Both the position numbers and the translations under genes were made by a program. From Mycolicibacterium austroafricanum (GTDB lineage Bacteria; Actinomycetota; Actinomycetes; Mycobacteriales; Mycobacteriaceae): 64,000 nt of DNA. The first letter of the stretch is position 1. Every line of letters begins with the position of its first letter. The stretch is taken from contig NZ_HG964451.1 in NCBI RefSeq assembly GCF_000612725.1, positions 124,001 to 188,000 of the forward strand. Reading direction: 5' to 3'. Below are positions 1 through 8,504 of the stretch, piece after piece. The notes below the pieces were generated by a model. That model made no database searches, was not told the DNA's origin, and saw only the letters and a list, made by a program, of their open reading frames with translations.

Positions 1-100
1 GCACGGTCGGCGGCAGCGCAGCACTGGTGCGGGCGAAACTGCACCACAAAGCGACGGCGGCGGCGACGGCGGCGAGGACCAGCAGAGCCGTGCTCGTCAT
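1..100 (-). CDS. Membrane protein, N-terminal fragment (continues beyond the window)
   Basis: The ATG overlaps the TGA of the preceding gene as ATGA, so it is the next cistron of the polysaccharide operon. Only 33 residues are visible: a hydrophobic, alanine- and leucine-rich stretch (starting MTSTALLVLAAVAA) that reads as a first membrane segment or signal anchor, followed by a short Arg/Pro-containing turn. In such an operon, after a Wzz-like protein and a flippase, an O-antigen polymerase/ligase or another polytopic protein would fit, but that is inference from position only. Confidence 0.6.
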   Translation of the reverse strand, partial: MTSTALLVLAAVAAAVALWCSFARTSAALPPTV

Positions 101-1347
101 CTTGAACTGCGCCTTCTGCCGCTTTGCCTGATCGAGTCCTCCTCGAGGACGTCGATAGTCGGCCACGGTTGACCATCGACGCGTGCGCCGACTTCGGTGG
201 GTCCGCGGGCCGCCCGGGTCGTTTTCGAAAACCGCTCGACCACCACTCCCTTAACATCCTCGAACTTGAGCACAGCGAAGTGGCGCTGCAAGTCGACGAC
301 GTCTTCGAGGAGTGTTTGACCGCGCCGGGCGACGATGACGGCCGATACCGGGCGATTGGTCAGATTCTCGAGGCGTGGCGACTGGTCCAACATTCCGGGC
401 ACATCGACAACGACCAGGTTCTGCGAGTGGTTACCGATTGTGAAATCGGCCAAGTCCGAAACTGAAATCAGATCGTAGGAGATTCCGGCATGGTCGAGCG
501 CTTCACCGATCCGTGTGACGAAACGTGCTGTGGACACTTTGTTGCGGGGACTGGCGATAAGTAGAAGACGTGTGGAGCCCATGGTGGTCAGAAGCATGGT
601 CATCACGCGGTTGATTTCAGCTTCATCACCGACCGCCTCGACGAAGGGCACCGACAGCGCGGCCCTCACGGATTTGACGTCGCGGACCACCGGGTGGCGT
701 CGGCGCAGCGACCATACGGTCAACACTGCGGGAATGCCGAGTAGGGCGGCGCCGCCGAGCACCGGCAGCCATGGCGTGATCCCCGACTTGTTAGACGAAA
801 CAGACATCGGCAAGACCACCGGCGCCATCGGTGGTTCTTCACGAAGACCGCTGTTCCGTTCTACCGCTTGCGCATACGCCGGCAACTCCTTGACGTAGGC
901 GTTCGCCAAAGACCGGGCCTCGTCGGGACTTGATCCACGTGCCTCCAAAGCCAAGATCGAGGTTTGGTGCACGCTCGTCGCTGAAACACTGCCAGCCAGA
1001 GAGAGCGGCGACTCGGATATGCCCAGGTTACTGGCAACGCGGCGCGCCAGCTCGTTGCTTCCTATCAACTCTAGATACAGCTGCGTCCTGTTGGCCGCGT
1101 ACTGACCGGCCATCACGGCGTCGGTCGGAGTGCTGCTGGCCGGCGGCGTGACGTACATCGACGCGTGGGCGGTGTACACCGTCTGACCGCCAAACCCGAT
1201 CAGCGCGCCGATCAGCGCGCCGACCGCGGCCACCCCGAGCACGATCGTCCACGCCTTGGACGACCTGCCGAGCACAATTCTCTTGACGGTCAAGGCTATT
1301 CCCCTCTCTGACGATGTCGTTCGATGCGCGCTCGCATGCGGGGTCAC
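97..1347 (-). CDS. Wzz/Wzc-like chain-length protein with degenerate nucleotide-binding domain
   Basis: 416 residues. A membrane segment lies at about 33-54, a second at about 193-212, and the loop between them carries the Wzz-type YxAxASMYV start and a Leu/Arg-rich region. This is the topology of polysaccharide co-polymerases. The cytoplasmic tail (220-416) has the layout of a BY-kinase or ParA-like domain, but the P-loop position (about 264-274, ASPRNKVSTAR) lacks the GKS/T of an ATP site and there is no tyrosine cluster, so kinase activity is unlikely. It probably regulates polymer length or export structurally. The GTG start is chosen because it overlaps the upstream TGA as GTGA, implying translational coupling. 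It is the second such protein in this operon. Confidence 0.75.
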   Translation of the reverse strand: MTPHASAHRTTSSERGIALTVKRIVLGRSSKAWTIVLGVAAVGALIGALIGFGGQTVYTAHASMYVTPPASSTPTDAVMAGQYAANRTQLYLELIGSNELARRVASNLGISESPLSLAGSVSATSVHQTSILALEARGSSPDEARSLANAYVKELPAYAQAVERNSGLREEPPMAPVVLPMSVSSNKSGITPWLPVLGGAALLGIPAVLTVWSLRRRHPVVRDVKSVRAALSVPFVEAVGDEAEINRVMTMLLTTMGSTRLLLIASPRNKVSTARFVTRIGEALDHAGISYDLISVSDLADFTIGNHSQNLVVVDVPGMLDQSPRLENLTNRPVSAVIVARRGQTLLEDVVDLQRHFAVLKFEDVKGVVVERFSKTTRAARGPTEVGARVDGQPWPTIDVLEEDSIRQSGRRRSSR

Positions 1348-2090
1348 CGTGCCTGCATCAGTGCAGCGCTGACGACAGGCTCCATCAGCTCGGCCATGTG
1401 CGCGTTACCCGCGTCAGTCGGATGAACGCCGTTGGAGCCGATGAGTCCGGGTAATCCACTGGTGAACCACCGATCCTGCAGCGGATCGACGAAGTAGCCC
1501 ATGGATACCGCCGCCGCATCGCGAACTGCGTCGCGAATCCGTAACACGTCTTCGGACGGCTCACTTGTACCCCAGGTAGGTCCCACCACGATGAGGTTCG
1601 CCCGCGGTGCGAGCTCATGCACCAACGCAAAGGTCTCCAGCGCCGCCGCCGCGACATCAGCCGGGCTGGCCACGACATCACTTCTACTTCCCGATACAAC
1701 TACGACTTTCGCATCGGCTGTCACCAGACGCTTCACCTGATCTGCGAACGTAGGACTCAGACCGCGGACCACGTAGCCCGCTCCGCCCCCGCTGCTGTCA
1801 GCCACGATGCGTAACGGCGTACTCCGGCTGATCTTCTGTCCGACGAGAGCTGTCCAGTTCTGCGCGCCCTCCCCGCCCTCATTCGAACCGTTGGTGAAAT
1901 CACCCACGAAAACCAGCGTCGGCACGGCCGTTTGTTGCCTCGTGACGCTCGTCGGGCCGCCTGCGGCCACGGGCTCGACAGCACCGGCATTCACCGCGGT
2001 CCGGTCCGATTTCTGTAACACCGCTACCGACAACACGCCCACTACTCCAGCAAGCAGCACAATCAACGTGTCCCTCGGTCTGACTTTCAC
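1344..2090 (-). CDS. Membrane-anchored SGNH/GDSL-fold protein, catalytic residues missing
   Basis: 248 residues. The N-terminal helix (about 7-25, TLIVLLAGVVGVLSVAVL) is a signal anchor, so the domain is exported. The rest follows the SGNH hydrolase plan (block I FVGDF, block III SGSRSD, block V SNGVHPTDAGN). Block I has Phe where the nucleophilic Ser of GDS sits. Block V reads NGVH instead of the DxxH that supplies Asp and His, so only His remains. The block III Asn is also absent. Active relatives O-acetylate or deacetylate polysaccharide; this one is more likely non-catalytic or uses a displaced nucleophile (TNGS follows GDF). The GTG start overlaps the flippase stop (GTGA); the longer upstream frame is a shadow of the flippase gene. 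Confidence 0.75.
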   Translation of the reverse strand: MKVRPRDTLIVLLAGVVGVLSVAVLQKSDRTAVNAGAVEPVAAGGPTSVTRQQTAVPTLVFVGDFTNGSNEGGEGAQNWTALVGQKISRSTPLRIVADSSGGGAGYVVRGLSPTFADQVKRLVTADAKVVVVSGSRSDVVASPADVAAAALETFALVHELAPRANLIVVGPTWGTSEPSEDVLRIRDAVRDAAAVSMGYFVDPLQDRWFTSGLPGLIGSNGVHPTDAGNAHMAELMEPVVSAALMQAR

Positions 2091-3415
2091 GACGCTGTCA
2101 CTTCCGAAGTTGCCGAGAGCTTCGGGCCACATGCCGCGGAGCTGCGTCCGGCGCGAACCGGCCCGACGACAAACGCCACCCCTATCAGCGTGCTTGCCAA
2201 ACCCGAAACCGCGAGCGCAGCAGCGATTCCGGCCGCCGTACCGACAAACAACGCCGCGCCCAGGCAAAGGGTCAACTGGAGTAGGCACTGAACGACGTTG
2301 AGGTGGACCACCCGTCGACTATCGCCTTGAGCCTGAAAGAAGCTGTACACGCTGACGATCCAGCACATTGCGGCGGACTCAACTCCAATCATTGGAATGA
2401 GTGAGTGCGCCAGACCCCAGGTGTCCCCCAATAATGCGGAACCCAGCCAGGATGGCGTCAACACCAGCATCACCGTGACGAGTAGGGTGAAGCCGGACGA
2501 CACAATCGACGCCAGCATGAGTACTCGCCATTGACTGGCCGCAGGACCGGCTGTGCGCCGGGCATGAGGGATGAAGACCAACGGTAGCGCGGAGACTAGC
2601 ATTGCTATCGGACCGAAAATCGCTGCCGCGCCACGGACTCCCGCGGCGGCCGCACTCCCGATGAACACCGTCACGATCAACGTGACGAAAAAAGCGCTGG
2701 CCTGAATCGCTGTGTAAAGCGCCCCGAACCGCAATCGTGCGCGTCGGTACCTCCGCCACCACTCGCCAAGCCGTTCGCGGGGCAACGTCACCTGCAGCGG
2801 GATAGCGATGAACAAAGTCGACGCCACTGCGCCGGTGCCCCACGCACAAATGACGAGAAGCGGCGACGTGCCCAGGGACTCGAACAGCGTAACCACGAAG
2901 ACAACCGTCATCGTGGCTGCCCAGAACGCATCGCTACGGACCGCGATCATCGGTTGTCCCACCGCAATTGAAGCGAATCGGAGGACGTCCTGCACTAGAA
3001 CGACGGGGATGCACGCGGCGAATGCCAGACCGATACCGGATTGGCCGAACGCGACTCCGACCGTCGCAACCGCGGCCGCGGCGAGCACGCCACTACCTAA
3101 AGCCCAGCTGGACGCATAGCGCGCCTCGGCCACCACCCAGTGCCGCTGCAGATTGCTCGTCAGCAGCAACGGGGTACCGAGCGCCCCCCGGTTGAACCCG
3201 AGCACCGCCGCCACACCCGCCACGAGCAGCGCCACCACACCGAACTGTTCAACGGAAGAAATTCTCGCCAGCGAGAACACCATCAGTGCATTGCTGCCGC
3301 TGGAGAGTACCTGGTCAAGGGACGTGAGGAGGGCGCTCGACCCGCCGTTCTGCACGGGTGACGAAGCGTGACCCGGTGACGTCGACGCAGATTGCACTGA
3401 CGTGTTCTCGGTCAC
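2087..3415 (-). CDS. Wzx-type polysaccharide flippase (MATE/MVF-like)
   Basis: 442 residues, almost wholly hydrophobic, with about 12 predicted membrane segments beginning at 'LLTSLDQVLSSGSNALMVFS' and typical short loops such as SSVEQFGVVALL. This is the pattern of RfbX/Wzx lipid-linked oligosaccharide translocases, which flip polyprenyl-PP-linked repeat units across the membrane. The GTG start overlaps the TGA of the Wzz-like gene as GTGA; a longer frame upstream lies inside that gene. It sits between the Wzz-like and SGNH genes in a coupled operon. A second, unrelated Wzx lies near 58-59 kb, so the window encodes at least two export systems or a duplicated function. Confidence 0.82.
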   Translation of the reverse strand: MTENTSVQSASTSPGHASSPVQNGGSSALLTSLDQVLSSGSNALMVFSLARISSVEQFGVVALLVAGVAAVLGFNRGALGTPLLLTSNLQRHWVVAEARYASSWALGSGVLAAAAVATVGVAFGQSGIGLAFAACIPVVLVQDVLRFASIAVGQPMIAVRSDAFWAATMTVVFVVTLFESLGTSPLLVICAWGTGAVASTLFIAIPLQVTLPRERLGEWWRRYRRARLRFGALYTAIQASAFFVTLIVTVFIGSAAAAGVRGAAAIFGPIAMLVSALPLVFIPHARRTAGPAASQWRVLMLASIVSSGFTLLVTVMLVLTPSWLGSALLGDTWGLAHSLIPMIGVESAAMCWIVSVYSFFQAQGDSRRVVHLNVVQCLLQLTLCLGAALFVGTAAGIAAALAVSGLASTLIGVAFVVGPVRAGRSSAACGPKLSATSEVTAS

Positions 3416-4755
3416 TGCCTGGCCGCTGTCGGTGCCTGGTGGTAGTTCTGTGGATCCGTCACCTGAGCAGGCTCCCTGCGGGTGACCGGGGAAGGCCGCC
3501 ATTCGGGGCGCGGCTTCACCGGTCTGGCCAGAACGAGCCCAGCGATCGGCGTGTTCATTGCTTCCAGCGTCAACTTTGCTTCGAGGAGGTCATCAACTTT
3601 GGTTCGGCCGCGGGTCGCCACGATGAGCGCGCGGTCGACGACAGCCGTCAACGCGACAGTGATCGACGAGTGCACGATGGACGGGCCCTCGATGACGGTG
3701 CAAACGCCCGGTTTGGAAGGCTCCGGCAGGCGAGCCTTTGGACCCATCGCCAAGACTATTCGATCCAGGGCGCCGCCCTTGGTTCCCGAATCCATGACGG
3801 CAACGCCCGCCGGCCCGACCGAAACGCAGTCAGACCAAGACTGCTCTCCTTCCAGCACATCCGACAGCCCCCCACGGGACGTGCCATCGCCAGGCGAAGC
3901 GCTCACCAGTGCAGCCGGCCGACCGCAATCGGTTATGCCCTTGGCTAGGCCGGCCGCTATCAGTGACGGCGAATCGTCGCCGGGTTCGCAACCGGTGACG
4001 AGGATGACCCGTGCGGCCATGTCGGCGCTGCAATCCAATCGAGCACACTCCACCGCCAGCCTGCGAAACGCATCCCCGGCCACAGGATGACCTTGACAGA
4101 CATCGATCGAGCCCAGGTGCCGGAAGCCTAGCCCGGCGATCTGACCCGGGCTGCGCACAATCGGATCGGTCCTGTCCCTGTACACCGCGAGCACCGTTCC
4201 CAGAATGAGGCCGAGCAGGACAGACAGCAGCGCATCCCGAACTGGGTTTCCGTTGCGCACGACCGAGGGGGGATCGCCACTGAGCCGGACCGCCGTCAGA
4301 GATCCATCACGACCAGGGCGTTCTATCTCGTTCACGTACTGCTGAAATGCCCGTTCCACCGCTACTACCACCCGCACCGCATCGTTGGGAGAAGGCATAG
4401 TGGCGGTCACGGTCACAAGCGGTATACGCGAGACGATGCGCGCGTCAACGGCGTCATCGATGGTCTTCGGCGAGATCTCTCCGTTGAGCAAGGCAGAGGC
4501 GCGGGCGGCAATCTCGGGTCCGCGCAGCAACTGAGCATATGTTGGAGCGCGTTGCTGGGAGACCTGTTCACCCGCGAAAGCGTCGTTGGCGGTACCCAAG
4601 CTGCCGTATGTGGAGATGACGACATTCCCGGCAGCGGTGTAGGTGACAGGCCCCGCCAGCGCCCAAGCCAGCGCGACGCTGACGCAGACCAGGACTGTGG
4701 TCAACACCACGCGCCATCGGTGAGTCATCACCCGCCATAATTCTTGGATCTCCAC
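3412..4755 (-). CDS. Wzz/Wzc-like polysaccharide co-polymerase, kinase domain inactivated
   Basis: 447 residues with two membrane segments (about 16-36 and 174-192) bracketing an external Wzz domain. The Wzz features include AAGNVVIS, a QRAPTYAQLL block and the pre-TM2 helix ending NPVRDALLS. The C-terminal half aligns in layout with BY-kinases (EAFRRL-like motif GDAFRRLAVE, then a Rossmann-like domain), but the Walker A position reads GCEPGDDSPS instead of PGEGKST and the Tyr-rich tail is absent. It is therefore probably a chain-length regulator without kinase activity. The GTG start has a GGAGGG Shine-Dalgarno sequence 5-6 nt upstream. It is 42 nt downstream of the LamG-like gene and overlaps the flippase gene by 4 bp. 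Confidence 0.82.
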   Translation of the reverse strand: MEIQELWRVMTHRWRVVLTTVLVCVSVALAWALAGPVTYTAAGNVVISTYGSLGTANDAFAGEQVSQQRAPTYAQLLRGPEIAARASALLNGEISPKTIDDAVDARIVSRIPLVTVTATMPSPNDAVRVVVAVERAFQQYVNEIERPGRDGSLTAVRLSGDPPSVVRNGNPVRDALLSVLLGLILGTVLAVYRDRTDPIVRSPGQIAGLGFRHLGSIDVCQGHPVAGDAFRRLAVECARLDCSADMAARVILVTGCEPGDDSPSLIAAGLAKGITDCGRPAALVSASPGDGTSRGGLSDVLEGEQSWSDCVSVGPAGVAVMDSGTKGGALDRIVLAMGPKARLPEPSKPGVCTVIEGPSIVHSSITVALTAVVDRALIVATRGRTKVDDLLEAKLTLEAMNTPIAGLVLARPVKPRPEWRPSPVTRREPAQVTDPQNYHQAPTAARQ

Positions 4756-4797
4756 GCAGGCCCTCCGTGTGGTTGAGTCGCGATCGCGACGACCGGA

Positions 4798-5547
4798 TTA
4801 GGATGCTGAAACGGTGCGAAAGCTGGCCCGATCGTCCGTATTCGCATTCTGTTGGTACACCTCGAATGTCGCCACGTTCGCTCGATTGAGGGCGATCCGC
4901 GGATCGGACACCACATAGCTACGCCCGTCAGGGGCGTTGATGCGCGCGAGCGAATTGGTGTAGTCGAGTTCTACCCCGGCGTGATATGGCTTTCCGAAGT
5001 CCAAAGGCTCGGAGAACTGCTCGCTGCTCAGCACGGTGATCACGCCGTCGTTGGCTACGCCGAAATCGAATTTCAGCGGTGTGATCACAAGATGACATGG
5101 CGAAGTGAATGTCGAACGCCCCACCGGTGTCTCGGGCATCGGGTCCAAGAACACGGCGAACGCCACAGATCCATCTCGCGTTGAGCCTTCACTGAACTCG
5201 AATGTGCCCGCCATCTCGGTGACCGGCACGCCTAGGTCCGCCGACAGATAACCTGCTGCCGGACTTGCAGACTCGGCAGAGTTGGTCAGCCTCCCATCGA
5301 TGGTCTGCAGCGCCGCGCCCGTGACGTCGTTACTGGCCGCAGCCCATCGCTGACCACTGTCAGCCTGTCGCACTCCTGACGAGCCCGCGGCTCCAAAATC
5401 CTGGTGAAGGGTCGGAACTGACTCGGCCGGCTCACCGAAAAGCCGCGAGCCGCCTACCATCACCAACGCTGCACACAACGCACCAGCAGCGAACCCGACA
5501 AGCAAGGCAGAGAGCCGCGAGCGCAGGAAGAGGCCTTCTGCGCTCAT
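4798..5547 (-). CDS. Signal-anchored LamG/concanavalin-like surface protein
   Basis: 249 residues from an ATG preceded by GGAGCTC; a longer frame upstream has no ribosome site. A hydrophobic segment (about 11-31, LSALLVGFAAGALCAALVMV) anchors it in the membrane. The exported part is rich in beta-strand patterns such as TFEFSEGSTRDG, FDFGVANDGVIT and HAGVELDYTN, as in LamG or jelly-roll carbohydrate-binding folds. No catalytic motif is recognisable. It is the first gene of the operon with the flippase and Wzz-like genes and may bind the polymer at the cell surface. The fold call is inference from pattern only. Confidence 0.62.
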   Translation of the reverse strand: MSAEGLFLRSRLSALLVGFAAGALCAALVMVGGSRLFGEPAESVPTLHQDFGAAGSSGVRQADSGQRWAAASNDVTGAALQTIDGRLTNSAESASPAAGYLSADLGVPVTEMAGTFEFSEGSTRDGSVAFAVFLDPMPETPVGRSTFTSPCHLVITPLKFDFGVANDGVITVLSSEQFSEPLDFGKPYHAGVELDYTNSLARINAPDGRSYVVSDPRIALNRANVATFEVYQQNANTDDRASFRTVSAS

Positions 5548-5636
5548 GAGCTCCGAATCCCGATGGACACCGTCAGCACCACGTCGGTGCCGCTTCTCTA
5601 ATGACTCCCACAGCCTCCACCCCCTGAACCAAATGT

Positions 5637-5667
5637 AGGTTAGCGGAGTCCACACCGCAAATGACAA
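5637..5667 (-). promoter_or_regulatory. Candidate sigma-A promoter of the left polysaccharide operon
   Basis: On the minus strand TTGTCA (5662-5667) is followed after 19 nt by TAACCT (5637-5642), about 90 nt upstream of the first gene of the operon. Both hexamers fit mycobacterial housekeeping promoters, although the spacer is at the long end. Confidence 0.4.
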
Positions 5668-5689
5668 AGCTCTGATGAGAGCCCTATCT

Positions 5690-5703
5690 CAGCTATATAG
5701 CTG
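5690..5703. promoter_or_regulatory. 14-bp perfect palindrome, candidate operator
   Basis: CAGCTATATAGCTG is a perfect palindrome 22 bp upstream of the candidate -35 box of the left polysaccharide operon and 44 bp beyond the end of the acyltransferase gene. AT-rich symmetric sites of this kind suit a dimeric activator or repressor. No regulator gene is in the window. Confidence 0.35.
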
Positions 5704-5747
5704 CTTGCCAGATCACCGCATGGCCGCACTCGGTACGTACTCGCGGT

Positions 5748-7043
5748 TCAGTTCAAACTCTCGATGTGATCCATCGAGAGCGCACGCTCGAGGGCGGTCC
5801 GCACCCTGGCAGGGTCCACCAGCCGCGCCGAGAACACCGCCGTGACTTGAAGCCGGCCGCGCAAAGAGACGAGACACAACGAGACACGTTCTGGGCTAGT
5901 GAACGGCAACATGACCGCCATCTCGGCCGTGTCCGGATCAGACCAGCGGATTCGCGTGTCCATTGGCAACTTCGTCACGTCGGAAAAGCTCAGCATGACG
6001 CGTTGCCCTGGGATCGGTTCAGCCTCTGCGGGTTTTCCTCGTCCTCGCCGTCGGAACCGGCCAAGGGCTCCGACGCCGAGTGCGCCAATTGCCTTCGCCA
6101 ACGGAGTCGTCGAGTCGACCTCGGCGGCCAGGGCTATTCCGACGTCGTGAGGCGATGCACCCTTCGGGCATGGCACCGCGACGACGGACACAAAGTTGGC
6201 GAGCGTGGCTTGGCCGGAAGGTAGGTATTTTCGTAAATCTGCGACTACTTCGACGTCATCGCCGATGTCGACTCCCTGAGCGCGCATGGCCTCGGAAATC
6301 GACGCGATCAGAATGGCCGCAAGCGAAACTTTGGTGGCAGCACGCCGTCGGTAGTCCTTGAGTTGCGCGACGAAATCGTCATCGCTTTTAACGAAGACAT
6401 GGCTGGCGCCATCGGCCCGGGCGGAGGGGTGGTGGCCCAGCCCCGGCGGAGCCTGTGCAGGTGCGCGGTCGGGCTTTGCCGCATGACCGACCACGGCGCG
6501 CCGGAACCCACGGTACAGCGCCGAAGGCTTTTTGAGCGCGTTGGCAATGGCGGGATAGAACGGGTGGTTGGTGGTGACCACTGGGCGCGGTTCGACGAAA
6601 CCTGTCCGCCGGCTGGCCTGCGACAACGCCGCTAAAATCTCCACTATGACCGCAGCATCACCGATTCCGTGGTCGATGCGCACAAGGTAGTGGCCGCTCG
6701 ACAACACGCGGACACCGATGTGAACAGCATCGCTGCCGCAGCGCAGCGATGCGACCATCTCCTCGACTGAGCCGCGCTCGTCCAGCGTTGTGGTGTGCAA
6801 GCCGTGATCGGCCAATTCGTCGGTGACTCTCCAACACAGCGACGATGGCCTCGGTCGCAATCCGACCCGGAACATGGGGCCGCAAGCGGCCATTGCGGCC
6901 AACGTGGCGGAGATGTCTTCGGTTGAAGCAGGAACGAGCGGCCCGAGGAGAATCCAAACGGGGAATCCCGCTGCGTGCGCGTCGAGTCGCCCGACGCGAC
7001 ACGTGCCTGCTCCCACAGACTTGATGATATTGCGCCCGGGCAC
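5748..7043 (-). CDS. PapA/WES-like acyltransferase (condensation fold)
   Basis: 431 residues. The HxxxD motif of condensation-domain and PapA-type acyltransferases is present (DHGIGDA, near residue 123), followed at the expected distance by the second subdomain with a DFGWG-equivalent loop (SFSDVTKLPMD). Such enzymes move acyl groups from acyl-CoA or a carrier protein to sugars or alcohols in mycobacterial cell-envelope lipids. The GTG start is chosen for its upstream GGTAGGA and because it lies 4 nt after the stop of the O-acetyltransferase gene, with which it forms an operon. A longer frame upstream would lie inside that gene. Together the pair probably decorates the polysaccharide or a glycolipid. 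Confidence 0.72.
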   Translation of the reverse strand: MPGRNIIKSVGAGTCRVGRLDAHAAGFPVWILLGPLVPASTEDISATLAAMAACGPMFRVGLRPRPSSLCWRVTDELADHGLHTTTLDERGSVEEMVASLRCGSDAVHIGVRVLSSGHYLVRIDHGIGDAAVIVEILAALSQASRRTGFVEPRPVVTTNHPFYPAIANALKKPSALYRGFRRAVVGHAAKPDRAPAQAPPGLGHHPSARADGASHVFVKSDDDFVAQLKDYRRRAATKVSLAAILIASISEAMRAQGVDIGDDVEVVADLRKYLPSGQATLANFVSVVAVPCPKGASPHDVGIALAAEVDSTTPLAKAIGALGVGALGRFRRRGRGKPAEAEPIPGQRVMLSFSDVTKLPMDTRIRWSDPDTAEMAVMLPFTSPERVSLCLVSLRGRLQVTAVFSARLVDPARVRTALERALSMDHIESLN

Positions 7044-7047
7044 ATTC

Positions 7048-7563
7048 CTACCGCCTGTCTTGCCATTGAAATCTGCTGAAGCTGCGGGTCCAGTAATCCT
7101 CTGTGCTTCCGATGACCCGTGCAGGATTGCCGGCGACGACCGTGTCGGGTGGCACATCCTTGGTGACTACCGATCCGGCTCCCACGATTGCCCCTCTGCC
7201 TACCGACACACCCGGCATCAGGATGGCTCCCAAGCCAAGAAACGCCAGAGCGCCGATCGAAACCGCCCCACGATAGGTCAGTTCACGGTTGGAAACCCCG
7301 AGCCTGGCCTCTGCCACGCGGTCTAAGCTGAAGTCGTGAGTCAATAGAACGACTTGCCTGCTGATCACGCAGCGATCCCCGACGGTGATGGCCCCTGGCC
7401 AGTCGCAATCCCAGAACACGTCCGGCGCAATCCACAGCGGTCGGCCTTCAACGATCACACCACCGCGCACCAGAATCCGACTCACCACAGACATATATTT
7501 GTCCTGGTCAAAGCGGTCAATGAGTTGGGCGAACCTCATCGGTACTGAGATGCGCATGGCCAT
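7048..7563 (-). CDS. Left-handed beta-helix sugar O-acetyltransferase (WbbJ/NodL type)
   Basis: 171 residues with hexapeptide repeats from about residue 40 to 150 (ITVGDRCVIS, VSIGALAFLGLGAILMPGVSVG, AIVGAGSVVTKDV), ending in the family signature VVAGNPARVIG. The catalytic His is probably in LLTHDF. These trimeric enzymes use acetyl-CoA to acetylate sugar hydroxyls, here most likely of the repeat unit. The start is the ATG preceded by AAAGGGG; an in-frame ATG five codons upstream lacks a ribosome site. It is divergent from the FkbM gene and cotranscribed with the PapA-like gene. Confidence 0.85.
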   Translation of the reverse strand: MAMRISVPMRFAQLIDRFDQDKYMSVVSRILVRGGVIVEGRPLWIAPDVFWDCDWPGAITVGDRCVISRQVVLLTHDFSLDRVAEARLGVSNRELTYRGAVSIGALAFLGLGAILMPGVSVGRGAIVGAGSVVTKDVPPDTVVAGNPARVIGSTEDYWTRSFSRFQWQDRR

Positions 7564-7738
7564 GGCGACCCCTTTCAATCCTCAGTTCCGCACCGAGCAC
7601 AGACCGTCGCAACTGACCGTCGACGAACGAGTGACCGAGCACGACTCCGCCGCTGGCAAAGTCCTCCCCCGTTGCGGATCCAACCGGTCAACGGCAACTG
7701 TTGCATACGACGGCAAGAAAAGCGCGGCCCGTTACCCA

Positions 7739-7744
7739 TACGAT
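7739..7744 (+). promoter_or_regulatory. -10 box for a leaderless FkbM transcript
   Basis: TACGAT lies 7 nt before the ATG of the FkbM gene, and no Shine-Dalgarno sequence is present. This is the usual arrangement for leaderless mycobacterial transcripts. Confidence 0.45.
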
Positions 7745-7751
7745 CATCGCC

Positions 7752-8498
7752 ATGAGTGTCCGAAGCCGTCCAGACGCCGACCTCTTGGCCTTGCGAGCTC
7801 GCAAATTGCTTTGGCTTGCCCGCCGACGAACTCGATGGCCTTTGCTGCGCAAGCGCGTCGCACCGTCGATAGAACATTCGGATCTGTTTGCCGGACGACG
7901 GTTCACGACCGTCATCGACATCGGAGCGAATCTTGGACAGTTCGCAGTTTGGGCCTCCGGCAGTCTGGGTGCCGAGCAAGTGGTCTGCGTAGAACCATTG
8001 CCAGATTCCGGGGAACGACTTGCCGGCCTCGCCCCCCTTTTGGCGCCGTGCAGACTCGACATCCTGAACGTCGCGCTTGGATCCGCGCCGGGCAGCATGG
8101 CGTTGCACGTGACCGCCGCTTCTGACAGTTCGTCACTGCTCCCCCCGGCGACGGCAGCGGCCGTCGGACCTCTCAAAGAGATCGCCACCCACACGGTGAG
8201 CGTCTGCGTCGGCGACGAAGTGCTGACCGGCCCGTTCGCGGGACCGGTGCTCGTGAAGATCGACGTCCAGGGCTTCGAACTGGACGTCCTGGCAGGTATA
8301 CCGCAACTTCTCGCAGAGACCGACGCGGTCCTGGTGGAAGTCTCGTTCGCCCACCTCTACGACGGGCAGGCTGACCCTTCGGCAGTGGTGGCACATTTGC
8401 TCGCGGCCGGATTTGAGCTCACAGGCGTGGCACGGGTTCCCGGCGCCAGCCGAGCATGGGGGCTGCAGCAGGCGGATCTGCTGTTCGAGAGGCGGTAG
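7752..8498 (+). CDS. FkbM-family SAM-dependent methyltransferase
   Basis: 248 residues. Motif I is VIDIGANLGQFA (about residue 53), the acidic strand is CVEPLP, and the FkbM signature VLVKIDVQGFELDVL is near residue 160. FkbM enzymes O-methylate sugar hydroxyls in polyketides, glycopeptidolipids and polysaccharides. The ATG is favoured over an upstream in-frame ATG because of the leaderless -10 box. The following glycosyltransferase starts 6 nt after its stop, so the two form a unit and probably act on the same glycan. Confidence 0.85.
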   Translation: MSVRSRPDADLLALRARKLLWLARRRTRWPLLRKRVAPSIEHSDLFAGRRFTTVIDIGANLGQFAVWASGSLGAEQVVCVEPLPDSGERLAGLAPLLAPCRLDILNVALGSAPGSMALHVTAASDSSSLLPPATAAAVGPLKEIATHTVSVCVGDEVLTGPFAGPVLVKIDVQGFELDVLAGIPQLLAETDAVLVEVSFAHLYDGQADPSAVVAHLLAAGFELTGVARVPGASRAWGLQQADLLFERR

Positions 8499-8504
8499 CG
8501 CAAC

